This document shows positions 33,247-45,285 of a stretch of 64,000 bases of DNA, piece by piece; the first letter of the stretch is position 1, and each line of letters starts with the position of its first letter. Made by a program: the position numbers and the translations under genes. The DNA lies in NCBI RefSeq assembly GCF_002575655.3, contig NC_053040.3, forward strand, positions 460,150,780 through 460,214,779. The letters are read 5' to 3'. Source of the DNA: Aegilops tauschii subsp. strangulata. Taxonomy: Eukaryota > Streptophyta > Magnoliopsida > Poales > Poaceae. The notes below the pieces were generated by a model, which did not search any database, was not told where the DNA came from, and saw nothing but the letters and a program-made list of their open reading frames with translations.

Positions 33247-34938
33247 TGATGTCTACTACGCAACCTTCTTCTTGTAGACGTTGTTGGGCCTCCAAGTGCA
33301 GAGGTTTGTAGGACAGTAGCAAATTTCCCTCAAGTGGATGACCTAAGGTTTATCAATCCGTGGGAGGCGTAGGTTGAAGATGGTCTCTCTCGAACAACCC
33401 TGCAATCAAATAACAAAGAGTCTCTTGTGTCCCCAATACACCCAATACAATGGTAAATTGTATAGGTGCACTAGTTCGGCGAAGAAATGGTGATACAAGT
33501 GCAATATGGATGGTAGATATGAGTATTTGTAATCTGAAAAATATAAAAACAGCAAGGTAGCAAGCGATAAAAGTGAGCGTAAATGGCATTGCAATGCTAG
33601 GAAACAAGGCCTAGGGTTCATACTTTCACTAGTGCAAGTTTCTCTCAACAATAATAACATAATTGGATCATATAACTATCCCTCAACATGCAACAAAGAG
33701 TCACTCCAAAGTCACTAATAGCGAAGAACAAACAAGATATTATTGTAGGGTATGAAACCACCTCAAAGTTATCCTTTCTGATCGATCTATTCAAGAGTCC
33801 TTAGTAAAATAACACGAAGCTATTCTTTCCGTTCGATCTATCATAGAGTTCGTACTAGAATAACACCTTAAGACACAAATCAACCAAAACCCTAATGTCA
33901 CCTAGATACTCCAATGTCACCTCAAGTATCTGTGGGTATGATTATACGATATGCATCACACAATCTCAGATTCATCTATTCAACCAACACAAAGAACTTC
34001 AAAGAGTGCCCCAAAGTTTTCTACCGGAGAGTCAAGACGAAAACGTGTGCCAACTCCTATGCATAAGTTCACAATGTTACGGAACCCACAAGTTGATCAC
34101 CAAAACATGCATCAAGTAGATCACGTGAATATCCCATTGTCACCACAGATAAGCACATGCAAGACATACATCAAGTGTTCTCAAATTCTTAAAGACTCAA
34201 TCCGATAAGATCACTTCAAAGGGAAAACTCAATCCATTACAAGAGAGTAGAGGGGGAGAAACATCATAAGATCCAACTATAATAGCAAAGCTCGCGATAC
34301 ATCAAGATCGTACCACCTCAAGAACACGAGAGAGAGAGATCAAACACATAGCTACTGGTACATACCCTCAGCCCCGAGGGTGAACTACTCCCTCCTCGTC
34401 ATGGAGATCGCCGGGATGATGAAGATGGCCACCGGTGAGGGTTCCCCCCTCCGGCAGGGTGCCGGAACAGGGTCCCGATTTGTTTTTGGTCACTACAGAG
34501 GCTTGCGGCGGCGAAACTCCTGATCTATTGTGCTCCCCGATGTTTTTAGGGTATATGGACATATATAGGCGAAAGAAGTTGGTCAGGGGAGCCACGAGGG
34601 GCCCACGAGGGTGGGGGGCGCGCCCAGGGGAGTAGGGTGCGCCTCCCTGCCTCGTGGCTTCCTTGAAGCTTCCCTGACGTCTACTCCAAGTCTCCTGGAT
34701 TGCTTCCGTTCCAAAAATAACTCTCCCGAAGGTTTCATTCCGTTTGGACTCCGTTTGATATTCATTTCCTTCGAAACACTGAAATAGGCAAGAAAACAAC
34801 ATTTTGGGCTGGGCCTCCGGTTAATAGGTTAGTCCCAAAAATAATATAAAAGTGTTTAGTAAAGCCCATAAACATCCAAAACAGATAATATAATAGCATG
34901 AATACTTCATAAATTATAGATACGTTGGAGACGTATCA
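33247..34938 (-). repeat. Element C2 5' LTR (right copy)
   Basis: This is 1692 bp, TGATGTC to GACGTATCA, with a minus-strand TATA-like run at 34560-34569. Confidence 0.92.
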
Positions 34939-34943
34939 AGCCA

Positions 34944-35308
34944 CTAGTGAAACCTATGGCCCCCGGGTCTATTTTACATCATATTAGTTTGTCTTTAACT
35001 TGCCAATTTCTATCGCTGTTAGTTTGCAATCTTTACTTTTCAATCTATACAACAAAAATACCAAAAAAAATTATCTTATTATCTTTATCAGATCTCACTT
35101 TTGCAAGTGACCGTGAAGGGATTGACAACCCCTTTATCACGTTGGTTGCAAGGTTCTTGATTGTTTGTGCAGGTACTAGGCAATTTGCGTGTAGTCTCCT
35201 ACTGGATTGATACCTTGGTTCTCAAAAACCGAGGGAAATACTTACTCTACTTTGCTGCATCACCCTTTCCTCTTCAAGGGAAAACCAACACATGGTCAAG
35301 AGGTAGCA
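34944..35308 (+). repeat. Element D 5' LTR, remaining part
   Basis: It continues the LTR after C2 (CTAGTGAAACCTATGGC) and ends AGAGGTAGCA, matching 40194-40560. Confidence 0.88.
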
Positions 35309-35319
35309 AGAAGGATTTC

Positions 35320-35405
35320 TGGCACCGTTGCCGGGGAGATTTGCGCCAAGTCAAGTCAAAATTTGATCTCCCTTCAACTTGCCATTTCTAGCGCCGTTGC
35401 CGGGG
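35320..35405 (+). promoter_or_regulatory. Element D primer binding site, present twice
   Basis: TGGCACCGTTGCCGGGG (35320-35336) lies 12 bases after the LTR. A second TAGCGCCGTTGCCGGGG (35389-35405) follows 69 bases later within a repeated GGGGAGAT...CGCC context. Both are tRNA-Asp-like. The first is in the standard position. Confidence 0.75.
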
Positions 35406-35582
35406 AGATCTACGCCGAAGTCAAGACATACCAAGTACCCATCACAAACTCTTCTCCCTCGCATTACATTATTTGCCATTTGCCTCTCGTTTTCCTCTCC
35501 CCCACTTCACCTTTGCCGTTTTATTCGGCCTCTTTCGTTCGCCTCTTTTGTGTTCGTGTGTTAGATCGTTTGTTTCGCCATC

Positions 35583-36005
35583 ATGGCCAGTCCTTCTATC
35601 ATCGTTAGTACTCCCGATAATGAACTTCTTAATTTTAAACAAAGGGAGGGAGAAAATCTAAAAGATGCTTGGTTTAGAATTTGCAATGCTCAGAATAGAT
35701 CCACTAGGAAGCAATCTACTTCCATTCTTCTTTGCAATTTTTAAGTGGGCATCACTCCTTGGAATAGATATATTCTTGATACCATTACCGGAGGGAATTT
35801 CTTGGGTAGCCATACTTTTGATTCTTATAATGCTATGATAGATTTGCTAGGCCCACCGCCTCTTTTGGTTAATGGAACTATTTTAACTTTGGAACATGTG
35901 ATGCAAAGGCTTGATATTATTGAAAATAAAATTGCCACGATAGAGTTATCAAGAATTTGGATAAAAAGATCCACAACCAAATTACCCAATATGGATCTAA
36001 GGTAG
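35583..36005 (+). pseudogene. gag: Element D Gag-like fragment
   Basis: It starts at ATG 35583 (MASPSIIVSTPDNELLN). ENLKDAWFRICNAQNRS and WNRYILDTITGGNFLG resemble the Gypsy Gag core. One in-frame TAA lies at 35742-35744, with the frame open on both sides. The piece ends at 36003-36005 in MQRLDIIENKIATIE-type sequence. Slightly downstream, FLDFLPKSLI and a short tail ending KDDNT (near 36162) match the end of the E protease region. The middle of Gag-Pro is thus deleted. No RT is seen. Confidence 0.65.
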
Positions 36006-38956
36006 GAGTTACTCTGATTTTTTTTTAGAGAAAAGGAACCTTTTGCTACAAATGAATTTCTTGATTTCTTGCCTAAGAGTTTGATCACCGACAAAAAGAA
36101 AGAATTTCCTAAGGGTTATAAGTGTTCAATTGAAGAATTGCATACCAAAGATGATAATACCTAGATCTATTCTTGTTTTTATGCCTAGCGAAGGGCGTTA
36201 AACGATAGCGCTTGTTGGGAGGCAACCCAATTTTATTTTTGTTCCTTGATTTTTGTTCCTGTTTAGTAATAAATAATTAATCCAGCCTCTGTTTAGATGT
36301 GGTTTTATGTTTTAATTAGTGTTTGTGCCAAGTAGAACCTTTGGGAATACTTGGGTGAAGTCTTTGCAATCTTGCTGTAAAAAACAGAAACTTTAGCGCT
36401 CACGAGATTAGCTACCATTTTTTACTGGAGAGTGATTTTAGGTTAGTTCTTTTTGAAGATGATTCATAGATAAATTCCTCACGTCCACCAATTTATTTCA
36501 GAATTTTTGGAGTTCCAGAAGTATACGTTTGATACAGATTACTACAGACTGTTCTGTTTTTGACAGATTCTGTTTTTCGTGTGTTGTTTGCTTATTTTGA
36601 TGAATCTATGGCTAGTATCGGGGGGTATGAACCATAGAAAAGTTGGAATACAGTAGGTTTAACACCAATATAAATAAAGAATGAGTTCATTACAGTACCT
36701 TAAAGTGGTGGTTTGTTTTCTTACACTAACGGAGCTCACGAGATTTTTTGTTTAAGTTTTATGTTGTGAAGTTTTCAAGTTTTTGGGTAAAGATTTGATG
36801 GATTTTGGAATAAGGAGTGGCAAGACCCTAAGCTTGGGGATTCCCAAGGCACCCCAAGGTAAAATTCAAGGACAACCAAAAGCCTAAGCTTGGGGATGCC
36901 CCGGAAGGCATCCCCTCTTTCCTCTCCGTCTATCGGTAACTTTACTTGAGGCTATATTTTTATTCACCACATGATATGTGTTTTGCTTGGAGCGTCTTGT
37001 ATGATTTGAGTATTTGCTTTTTAGTTTACCAAAATCATCCTTGCTGTACACACCTTTTGGAGAGACACACATGAATCGGAATTTATTAGAATACTCTATG
37101 TGCTTCACTTATATCTTTTGAGCTAGATAATTTTGCTCTAGTTCTTCACTTATATCTTTTTAGAGCACGGTGGTGGTTTTATTTTATAGAAATTATTGAT
37201 CTATCATGCTTCACTTATATTATTTTGAGAGTCTTTTAGAACAGCATGGTAATTTGCTTTGGCTATAAAATTAGTCCTAATATGATGAGCATCGAAGATG
37301 GGTATAATAAAAACTATCATATAAAGTGCATTGAATACTATGAGAAGTTTGATTCCTTATAATTGTTTTGAGATATGAAGATATTCGAGTCATGCTAGTT
37401 GAGTAGTTGTGAATTTGAGAGATACTTGTGTTAAAGTTTGTGATTCCCGTAGCATGCACGTATGGTGAACCATTATGTGATGAAGTCGGAGCATGATTTA
37501 TTTATTGATTGTCTTCCTTATGAGTGGCGGTCAGGGACGAGCGATGGTCTTTTCCTACCAATCTACCCCCCTAGGAGCATGCACGTAGTACTTTGTTTCG
37601 ATAACTAATATATTTTTGCAATAAGTATGTGAGTTCTTTATGACTAATGTTGAGTCCATGGATTATACGCACTCTCACCCTTCCACCATTGCTAGCCTCT
37701 CTAATACCGCGCACCTTTCGCCAGTATCATACAACCACCATATACCTTCCTCAAAACAGCCACCATACCTACCTATCATGGCATTTCCATAGCCATTCCG
37801 AGATATATTGCCATGCAACTTTCCACCATTCCGTTTATTATGACACGCTCCATCATTGTCATATTGCTTTGCATGATCATGTAGTTGACATCGTATTACA
37901 TGTCACTCTTGATTCATTGCATATCCCGGTACACCGCCGGAGGCATTCACATAGAGTCATATTTTTTCTAAGTATCGAGTTGTAATTCTTGAGTTGTAAG
38001 TAAATAAAAGTGTGATGATCTTCATTATTAGAGCATTGTCCCATGTGAGGAAAGGATGATGGAGACTATGATTCCCCCATAAGTCGGGATGAGACTCCAG
38101 ACAAAAAATAATAAAAAAGGCCAAAGAAGCCCAAATAAAAAAAGAGGCCAAAGAAGCCCACCATAAAAAAATGAGAGAAAAATAGAGAAGGGACAATGTT
38201 ACTATCCTTTTTCCACACTTGTGCTTCAAAGTAGCACCGTGATCTTCATGATAGAGAGTCTCCTATTTTGTCACTTTCATATACTAGTGGGAATTTTCAT
38301 TATAGAACTTGGCTTGTATATTCTAATGACGGGCTTCCTCAAAATGCCCTAGGTCTTTGTGAGCAAGCGAGTTGGATGCACACCTACTTAGTTTCTTTTG
38401 TTGAGCTTCCATACACTTATAGCTCTAGTGCATCCGTTGCATTGCAATCCCTACTCACTCACATTGATATCTATTGATGGGCATCTCCATAGCCCATCGA
38501 TACGCCTAGTTGATGTGAGACTATCTTCTCCTTTTTTGTCTTCTCCACAACCACCATTCTATTCCACCTATAGTGCTATGTCCATGGCTCACGCTCATGT
38601 ATTGCGTGAAAGTTGAAAAGGTTTGAGAACATCAAAGTATGAAACAATTGCTTGGCTTGTCATTGGGGTTGTGCATGATTAAATACTTTGTGTGATGAAG
38701 ATAGAGCATAGCCAGCCTATATGATTTTGTAGGGATAACTTTCTTTGGCCATGTTATTTTGAGAAGACATGATTGCTTTATTAGTATGCTTGAAGTATTA
38801 TTGTTTTTATGTCAATATTAACCTTTTATCTTGAATCTTTCGGATCTGAACATTCATGCCACAATAAAGAAAATTACATTGAAAATTATGTTAGGTAGCA
38901 TTCCACATAAAAAATTCTGTTTTTATCATTTACCTACTGGAGGACGAGCAGTAATT
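36006..38956. other. Element D non-coding interior
   Basis: 36146-36235 resembles E 14224-14300. Polypurine-tract-like AAGCTTGGGGAT copies lie at 36830-36843 and 36886-36899. CTTCACTTATAT is repeated at about 37104, 37144 and 37209. The rest is AT-rich with no supported gene. Confidence 0.65.
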
Positions 38957-38970
38957 AAGCTTGGGGATGC
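38957..38970 (+). promoter_or_regulatory. Element D polypurine tract
   Basis: AAGCTTGGGGATGC directly precedes the 3' LTR start TGATACG. Confidence 0.82.
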
Positions 38971-40560
38971 TGATACGTCTCCACCGTATCTATAATTTTT
39001 GATCGTTCCATGCTATTATATTATCTGTTTTGGATGTTTAATGGGCTTTACTATGCTCTTTTATATTGTTTTTGGGACTAACCTATTAACCAGAGGCCCA
39101 GTGCCAGTTGCTGTTTTTTTGCCCATTTTAGTGTTTCGCAGAAAAGGAATAATATCAAACGGAATCCAAATGGAACGAAACCTTCGCGAGGATCTTTCTT
39201 GGAACGAACGCAATCCAGGAGATTTGGAGTGGAAGTCAGAGACGCAACGAGGCGACCACGAGGCAGGAGGGCGCGCCCACGGGGGGTAGTCGCGCCCCCC
39301 ACCCTCATGGGCCGCTTGTAGGTCCACCGACCTACTTCTTTCGCCTATATATACTCTTATACCCTGAAAACATCCAGGAGAGCCACGGAACCACTTTTCC
39401 GCCGCGGCAACCTTGTGTACCCGTGAGATCCCATCTTGGGGCCTTTTTCGGTGATCTGCCGGAGGGGGATTCGATCACGGAGGGTTTCTACATCAACACC
39501 GTAGCCTCTCCGATGATGTGTGAGTAGTTTACCACAGACCTTCGGGTCCATAGTTATTAGCTAGATGGCTTCTTCTCTCTCTTTGGTTGTCAATACAAAG
39601 TTCTCCTCGATGTTCTTGGAGATCTATTCGATGTAATACTTTTTGTGGTGTGTTTGCCGAGATCCGATGAATTGTGGGTTTATGATCAAGATTATCTATG
39701 AACAATATTTGATTCTTCTCTAGATTCTTGTATGGATGATTTGATATCTTTGCAAGTCTCTTCGAATTATCGGTTTAGTTTGGCCTACTAGACTGATATT
39801 TCTTGCAATGGGAGAAGTGCTTAGCTTTGTGTTCAATCTTGCGGTGCTCGATCCTAGTGATAGAAAGGGAACCGACACGTATTGTATTGTTGCCATCGAG
39901 GATAAAAAGATGGGGTTTATATCATATTGCTTGAGTTTATCCCTCTACATCATGTCATCTTGCTTAATGCGTTACTCTGTTCTTATGAACTTAATACTCT
40001 AGATGCATGCTGGATAGCGGTCGATGTGTGGAGTAATAGTAGTAGATGCATAATCGTTATGGTCTACTTGACACAGACGTGATGCCTATGTTCATGATCA
40101 TGCCTAGATATTCTCATAACTATGCGCTTTTCTATCAGTTGCTCGGCAGTAATTTGTTCACCCACCGTAATATATGCTATCATAAGAGAAGCCACTAGTG
40201 AAACCTATGGCCCCCGGGTCTATTTTACATCATATTAGTTTATCTTCAATTTGCCAATTTCTATCGCCGTTTATTTTGCAATCTTTACTTGTCAATCTAT
40301 ACAACAAAAATACAAAAAATATGTATCTTATTATCTTTATCAGATCTCACTTTTGCAAGTGGCCGTGAAGGGATTGACAACCCCTTTATCGCGTTGGTTG
40401 CAAGGTTCTTGATTGTTTGTGCAGGTACTAGGCGATTTGCGTGTAGTCTCCTACTAGATTGATACCTTGATTCTCAAAAACTGAGGGAAATACTTACGCT
40501 ACTTTGCTGCATCACCCTTTCCTCTTCAAGGGAAAACCAACGCATGCTCAAGAGGTAGCA
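38971..40560 (+). repeat. Element D 3' LTR
   Basis: This is 1590 bp, TGATACGTCTCC to GAGGTAGCA, uninterrupted, with a TATA at 39345-39353. The direct repeat ACAAC follows. Confidence 0.93.
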
Positions 40561-41948
40561 ACAACCGCTAAAAATTCTTTTTCAGTAGTAGCATAATTTC
40601 GTTGGGCACTGTCTAGAGTTTTACTAGCATAATGAATAACATTTAACTTCTTATCAACTCTTTGTCCTAGAACAACACCAACAACATAATCACTAGCATC
40701 ACACATAATTTCAATAGGCAAGTCCCAATCAGGTGGTTGAACAATAGGTGCAGAAATTAAGGCTTTCTTAAGTGTTTCAAAGGCTTCTACACAATCATGA
40801 TCAAAAACAAATGGAACATCCTTTTGTAAAGGATTTGTAAGAGGCCTAGAAATTTCAGAGAAGTCTTTAATAAATCTCCTATAGGAACCAGCATGACCGA
40901 GGAAACTACGATTACCTTTAATGTCTTTGGGACATGTCATTTTCTCAATTGCATCAACTTTAGTTTTATCCACCTCAATACCTCGTTCAGAAATTTTATG
41001 CTCCAAGACAATACCTTCAGTAACCATAAAGTGGCACTTCTCCCAATTCAAGACAAGATTAGTTTGCTTGCATCTCTGCAAAACTCGATTAAGGTTGCTT
41101 AAGCAATCATCAAAAGAAGTTCCGTAAACAGAAAAATCTTCCATGAAAACCTCAACAATCTTTTCACAAAAATCAGAGAATATAGCAGTCATACATCTTT
41201 GAAAGGTAGCAGGTGCATTACATAAACCGAAAGGCATACGTCTATAAGCATAAGTTCCAAAAGGACAAGTAAAGGTGGTTTTCGCTTGATCAGGTTGTGA
41301 AACAGGTATTTGAGAAAAACCAGAATATCCATCAAGAAAACAAAAGTGTGTATGCTTAGATAGTCTTTCTAGCATTTGATCAATAAAAGGCAAAGGGTAA
41401 TGATCTTTTCTAGTTGCTTTATTTAATTTTCTAAAATCAATTACCATTCTATAGCCAGTAACAATTCTTTGTGGAATAAGTTCATTCTTATCATTAGGAA
41501 AAACAGTAATACCTCCTTTCTTAGGGACACAGTGAACGGGGCTTGCCCATCTACTACCAGCTATGGGATAGATTATACCTGCTTCCAGAAGCTTTAATAT
41601 TTCAGTTATTACCACTTCTTTCATCTTAGGGTTTAAACGTCGTTGATGATCAACGACGGGTTTAGCATCAGATTCCATATTGATCTTGTGCTGACACACA
41701 ATGGGACTAATGCCCTTAAGGTCATCAAGAGTATATCCAATAGCAGCTCGATGCTTCTTCAGAATTTTCAATAATATTTCTTCTTCATGTCCTGAAAGGT
41801 TAGCACTAATAACAACAGGATATATCTTTTTCTCATCAAGATAAGCATATTTCAAAGTGTCTGGCAATTGTTTTAATTCAAACACAGGATCACCTTTAGG
41901 TGGAGGAGGACCTCCTAGAGTTTCAATAGGCAAGTTGTGTTTAAGCAA
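40561..41948 (-). pseudogene. pol: Element A pol, part 1: reverse transcriptase and start of RNase H
   Basis: The long open frame carries the RT blocks RWASPVHCVPKKGG, VTGYRMVIDFRKLNKAT, YPLPFIDQMLERL, CFLDGYSGFSQI, FGLCNAPATFQRCM and VEVFMEDFSVYG. The RNase H start is IMCDASDYVVGVVLGQ, running to NYATTEKEFLAVV, where D is inserted. RT copies the RNA into DNA in the particle. The catalytic box reads FMED where FMDD is expected; the Glu codon is 41139-41141, so a metal-binding Asp is lost. The listed left limit of the frame is not an ATG; pol would be made as part of Gag-Pol. Confidence 0.92.
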
Positions 41949-42298
41949 AGGTCATTGTTCAAAGAAAATTTTATCTATCTCATTTCTTTCATGCATATGC
42001 ATATCATTTTCATGGTCTAGCAAATATTGTTCTAGTGGATCAGTAGGAGGCATGACAATAGAAGCAAGACCAATTATTTCATCCTTACTAGGCAATTCTT
42101 TCTTATGATGTTTTCAACTAAACTTAGAAATATTAAACTCATGAGATTCATCACCATAACTAACACCGACGATCTGTTTCTCGCAATCTATTTTAGCATT
42201 AACGATGTTCAAGAAAGGTCTACCAAAGATAATGGGACAAAAGTCATCTTGTGGGAACCAAGAACTAGAAAATCAGTAGGATATTTTATTTTTCCACA

Positions 42299-42508
42299 CT
42301 AGACTTCAACATCTCTAACAATCCCAAGTGGTGTGATGGTGTCTCTATTAGCAAGTTTAATAGTAACATCTATGTCTTCTATTTCAACAGGTGCTATATC
42401 ATCCATAATTTCTTGATATAAGGTAAAGGGAATAGCACTCACGCTAGCACCTAAGTCACATAAACCATGATAACAGTGATCTCCCATTTTGACTGAGACA
42501 ACCGGCAT
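42299..42508 (-). pseudogene. Element A aspartic protease fragment
   Basis: LCDLGASVSAIPF (DLGAS codons 42443-42457) is the protease active site, followed by IKLANRDTITPLGIVRDVEV. A stop at 42299-42301 ends it. The sequence up to 41949 is the degenerate protease-RT linker. The active-site residues are intact. Confidence 0.75.
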
Positions 42509-42649
42509 GCCAACAATAGGTCTATGTTTGTCTTTTTCATCAGGTTTGCCAATTCTAGCAGCTTCATCACAGAAGTAAATAACATGCCCATCTATATTGT
42601 CTACCAGGAGATCTTTAACTATAGCAACACTAGGTTCTACTTTGATTTA

Positions 42650-43663
42650 TTCAGCAGGTTTAGATGCTCTAATATAGCTTTTATTGACCACGGTTGAGAC
42701 CTTAGCATGTTCCTTTATCCCTAACGCGGAAAGGTGGGTTTTCAATGTAAATAGTAGGAACAACTGGGTCAACATTATAAATAATAGTTTCATCTTTAAC
42801 CACAACCGATTCTTTAATTTCTTCTTTAATAGGTGGATGATATTTGAACCACTTCTCCTTAGGAAGATCAACATGAGTAGCAAATTATTCACGAAAAGAA
42901 GCTACTATCTCAGAGTCAAGTCCATATTTAGTGCTAAATTTCTGAAAAGCATCGGTATTCATAAAAGATTTAACACAATCAAATCAAGCTTAATACCTGA
43001 CTCTTTACCTCCATCGAGTTCCCAATCTTCAGAGTTGCGTTTCTTTCTTTCTAAGATCCCACCTAAATTCAATAGTCTTCTTCATAAAAGAACCAGTACA
43101 AGAAGTATCGAGCATGGATCGATCATCATGAGAAAGCCGAGCATAAAAATTCTGAATGATAATTTCCCTTGAGAGCTCATGATTGGGGCATGAATATAAC
43201 ATTGACTTAAGCCTTCCCCAAGCTAGAGCGATACTTTCTCCTTCATGAGGCAAAAATTATATATATAATTCCGATCACGATGAACTAGATGCATAGGATA
43301 TTTTTTGGGGTGAAATTCCAATTTCAATCGATTCCAATTCCAAGATCCAATATCATCGCATAGCCTATGCCATGCCAATGCTTTTCCTTTAAAAGATAAA
43401 GGGAAAACCCTCTTCTTAGCTTCATCTCCAGGTAAACCTGTAAGCTTAAATAATCCACAAATTTCATCCACATATATCAAGTGCATATCAGGATGTTCGG
43501 TTCCATCTCGTACATAAGGATTAGCTAGCTGTTGTTCTATCATACCCGAAGGAATTTCATAACCAATATTTTTAGTAGGTGCAGTAGGTTAAGAGGCAAC
43601 TAATTGCGGTTCCGGTCGGGGTAAAGATACCGCGAACAAACCCCTCAAAGGATTGTTCTCCAT
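42650..43663 (-). pseudogene. gag: Element A Gag
   Basis: The start is the ATG at 43663 (MENNPLRGLFAVSLP). A TAA at 43589-43591 interrupts it. The core (43543-43223) reads MHLIYVDEICGLFKLTG and FPLSFKGKALAWHRL, typical Gypsy Gag, but a frame change near 43250 moves the rest (GESIALAWGRLKSMLYSCPN) to another frame. Sequence from 43028 to 42650 is more broken, with KEKWFKYHPPIKEE recognisable. No zinc knuckle is seen. It is clearly inactive. Confidence 0.8.
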
Positions 43664-43741
43664 AGTAACAAGTAACAATAAATTTCAGCACGTAGTAATA
43701 ATTTTTCCTTACCAATTTCCACTTACCAAGAACGCTTCACT

Positions 43742-43758
43742 CCCCGGAAACGGCGCCA
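43742..43758 (-). promoter_or_regulatory. Element A primer binding site, tRNA-Asp type
   Basis: Minus-strand TGGCGCCGTTTCCGGGG has one mismatch to the C1 site and lies 11 bases inside the 5' LTR. Confidence 0.83.
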
Positions 43759-43769
43759 GAAAAGAGCCT

Positions 43770-45285
43770 TGATGACCCACAAGTATAGGGGATCAATCGT
43801 AGTGCTTTCGATAAGTAAGAGTGTCGAACCCAACGAGGAGCAGAAGGAAATGACAAGTGGTTTTCAGCAAGGTATTCTCTGCAAGCACTGAAATTATAAG
43901 TAACGAGTAGTTTGATAGCAAGATAATTTGTAATGAGCAAGTATCTATAACGGTAAATAGTATGCAACAAGGTAGCCCAATCCTTTTGTGGAAAATGATA
44001 GGCCAAAACGGTCTCTTATGATAAGCAAAGTGTTCTTGAGGGTACACGGGAATTTCATCTTGTCACTTTCATCATGTTGGACTGATTTATGTTCGCTACT
44101 TTGATAATTTGATATGTGGGTGGACCAGTGCTTAGATGTTGCTCTTACTTGAACAAACCTCCTACTTATGATTAACCCCCTCGCAACCATCCGCAACTAC
44201 AAGAAGAGTAGGATAAAATATAACCATAGCATTAAACTTTTGGATCCAAATCAGTCCCTTACGAAGTGGCGCATAAATTAGGGTTTAAGCTTCTGTCACT
44301 CTCGCAACCCATCATCTAATAACTACTCCACAATGCATTCCCTTAGGCCCTAATAAGGTGAAGTGCCATGTAGTCGACGTTCACATGACACCACTAAGGG
44401 AATCACAACATACATATCATCAAAATATCGAACACATATCAATTTCACATGATTACTTGCAACAAGATTTCTCCCGTGACCTCAAGAACAAAAGTAACTA
44501 CTTGCAAATGATAATCATGCTCAAGATCAGAGGGGTATTAAATAGCATAATGGATCTGAACATATAATCTTCCACCAAATAAACCATATAGTAATCAACT
44601 ACAAGATGTAATCAACACTACTAGTCACCCACAAGTACCAATCTAAGGTTCCAATACAAAGATTGAACACAAGAGATGAACCAGTGTTTGAGAGGAGATG
44701 GTGTTGTTGAAGATGTTGATGGAGATTGCCCTCCCCAAGATGGGAGAGTTGTTGGTGATGATGATGACGATGATTTCCTCCCTCCGGGAGGGAAGTTCCC
44801 CCGGCGGAATCACTCCGCCGGAGGGCAAAAGTGCTCCTGCCCAAGTTCCGCCTCGAGACGGCGGCGCTTCGTCCCGAAAGTCCTCTACTTATTTTTTCTA
44901 GGTCAAAATGACTTATATACCAGAAGATGGGCACCGGAGGTGGCCCGAGGAGGGCACAACCCACCAGGGCGCGCTTGGGGGCCCTGGTGCGCCCAGGTGG
45001 GTTATGCCCACCTGATGGGCCCCCTCTGGTAGTTATTTGCTCCAATAATTCTTATATATTTCATAAAAAATCTCCGTGAAGTTTCAACTCATTTGGAGTT
45101 GTGCAGAATAGTTGGCCCGACGTAGCTTTTTCAGGTCCAGAATTCCAGTTGTTGGTATTCTCCCTCCTTGTGTGAACCTTGCATATTATGAGAGAAAAGG
45201 CACTAGAATTACTCTGTAAAGCATTATTATGCATAAAAACATTATAAATAACCGTAGGAGAACATGATGCAAAATGGATATATCA
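43770..45285 (-). repeat. Element A 5' LTR
   Basis: This is 1516 bp. The plus-strand ends are TGATGACCCACAAG and GGATATATCA. A TATA (CTTATATA on plus) is at 44912-44919. Confidence 0.92.
44912..44919 (-). promoter_or_regulatory. TATA box of the element A 5' LTR
   Basis: Minus-strand TATATAAG is conserved in the 3' LTR at 20982-20989. Confidence 0.55.

Larger units (their letters stand above)
26562..34938 (-). mobile_element. Element C2: longer copy of family C with TSD AGCCA
   Basis: The ends are TGCTGTCTACTAC and GACGTATCA, flanked by AGCCA at 26557-26561 and 34939-34943. The uninterrupted site AGCCACTAGTG is seen in the D 3' LTR near 40190. LTRs are 1690 bp (26562-28251) and 1692 bp (33247-34938). 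The PBS lies at 33221-33237 and the polypurine tract at 28252-28265, so it is minus-strand. The 5-kb interior has no RT, integrase or protease but a long acidic ORF with a zinc knuckle. It is the youngest event in the A-D-C2 nest by position. Confidence 0.95.
25332..40560 (+). mobile_element. Element D: large non-autonomous LTR retrotransposon with TSD ACAAC, host of C2
   Basis: It starts TGATACGTCTCC (25332) and ends GAGGTAGCA (40560), flanked by ACAAC at 25327-25331 and 40561-40565. Its 5' LTR is split by C2 (25332-26561 and 34944-35308, 1595 bp). The 3' LTR is 38971-40560 (1590 bp). A PBS follows at 35320. The interior (35309-38970) codes only for a damaged Gag-like piece. LTR divergence is clearly higher than in C1 (about ten changes in the first 160 bp by eye), so D is older. 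Its LTR start and interior resemble those of C and E. Confidence 0.94.
18167..45285 (-). mobile_element. Element A: Gypsy retrotransposon with full gag-pol, host of E, a solo LTR and D
   Basis: The right LTR (43770-45285, 1516 bp) and the left LTR (18167-18182 plus 19926-21354) match. The right LTR is followed inward by a tRNA-Asp-type PBS, then gag, protease, RT, RNase H and integrase on the minus strand. The polypurine tract is at 21355. The PBS type and RT sequence suggest the Athila lineage (Sabrina/WHAM-like), by inference. D interrupts RNase H at ACAAC (25327-25331 and 40561-40565). Removing D leaves about 7.2 kb of interior. Gag, RT and integrase all carry lesions, so A is dead. It could once have served C, D and E, which share its PBS type and 3' region. 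Confidence 0.88.

Noticed and set aside
25332..40560. A novel defence or biosynthetic system in the large non-coding interiors
   Set aside because: All of it falls within LTR elements with exact target duplications, and no gene outside element functions was found.
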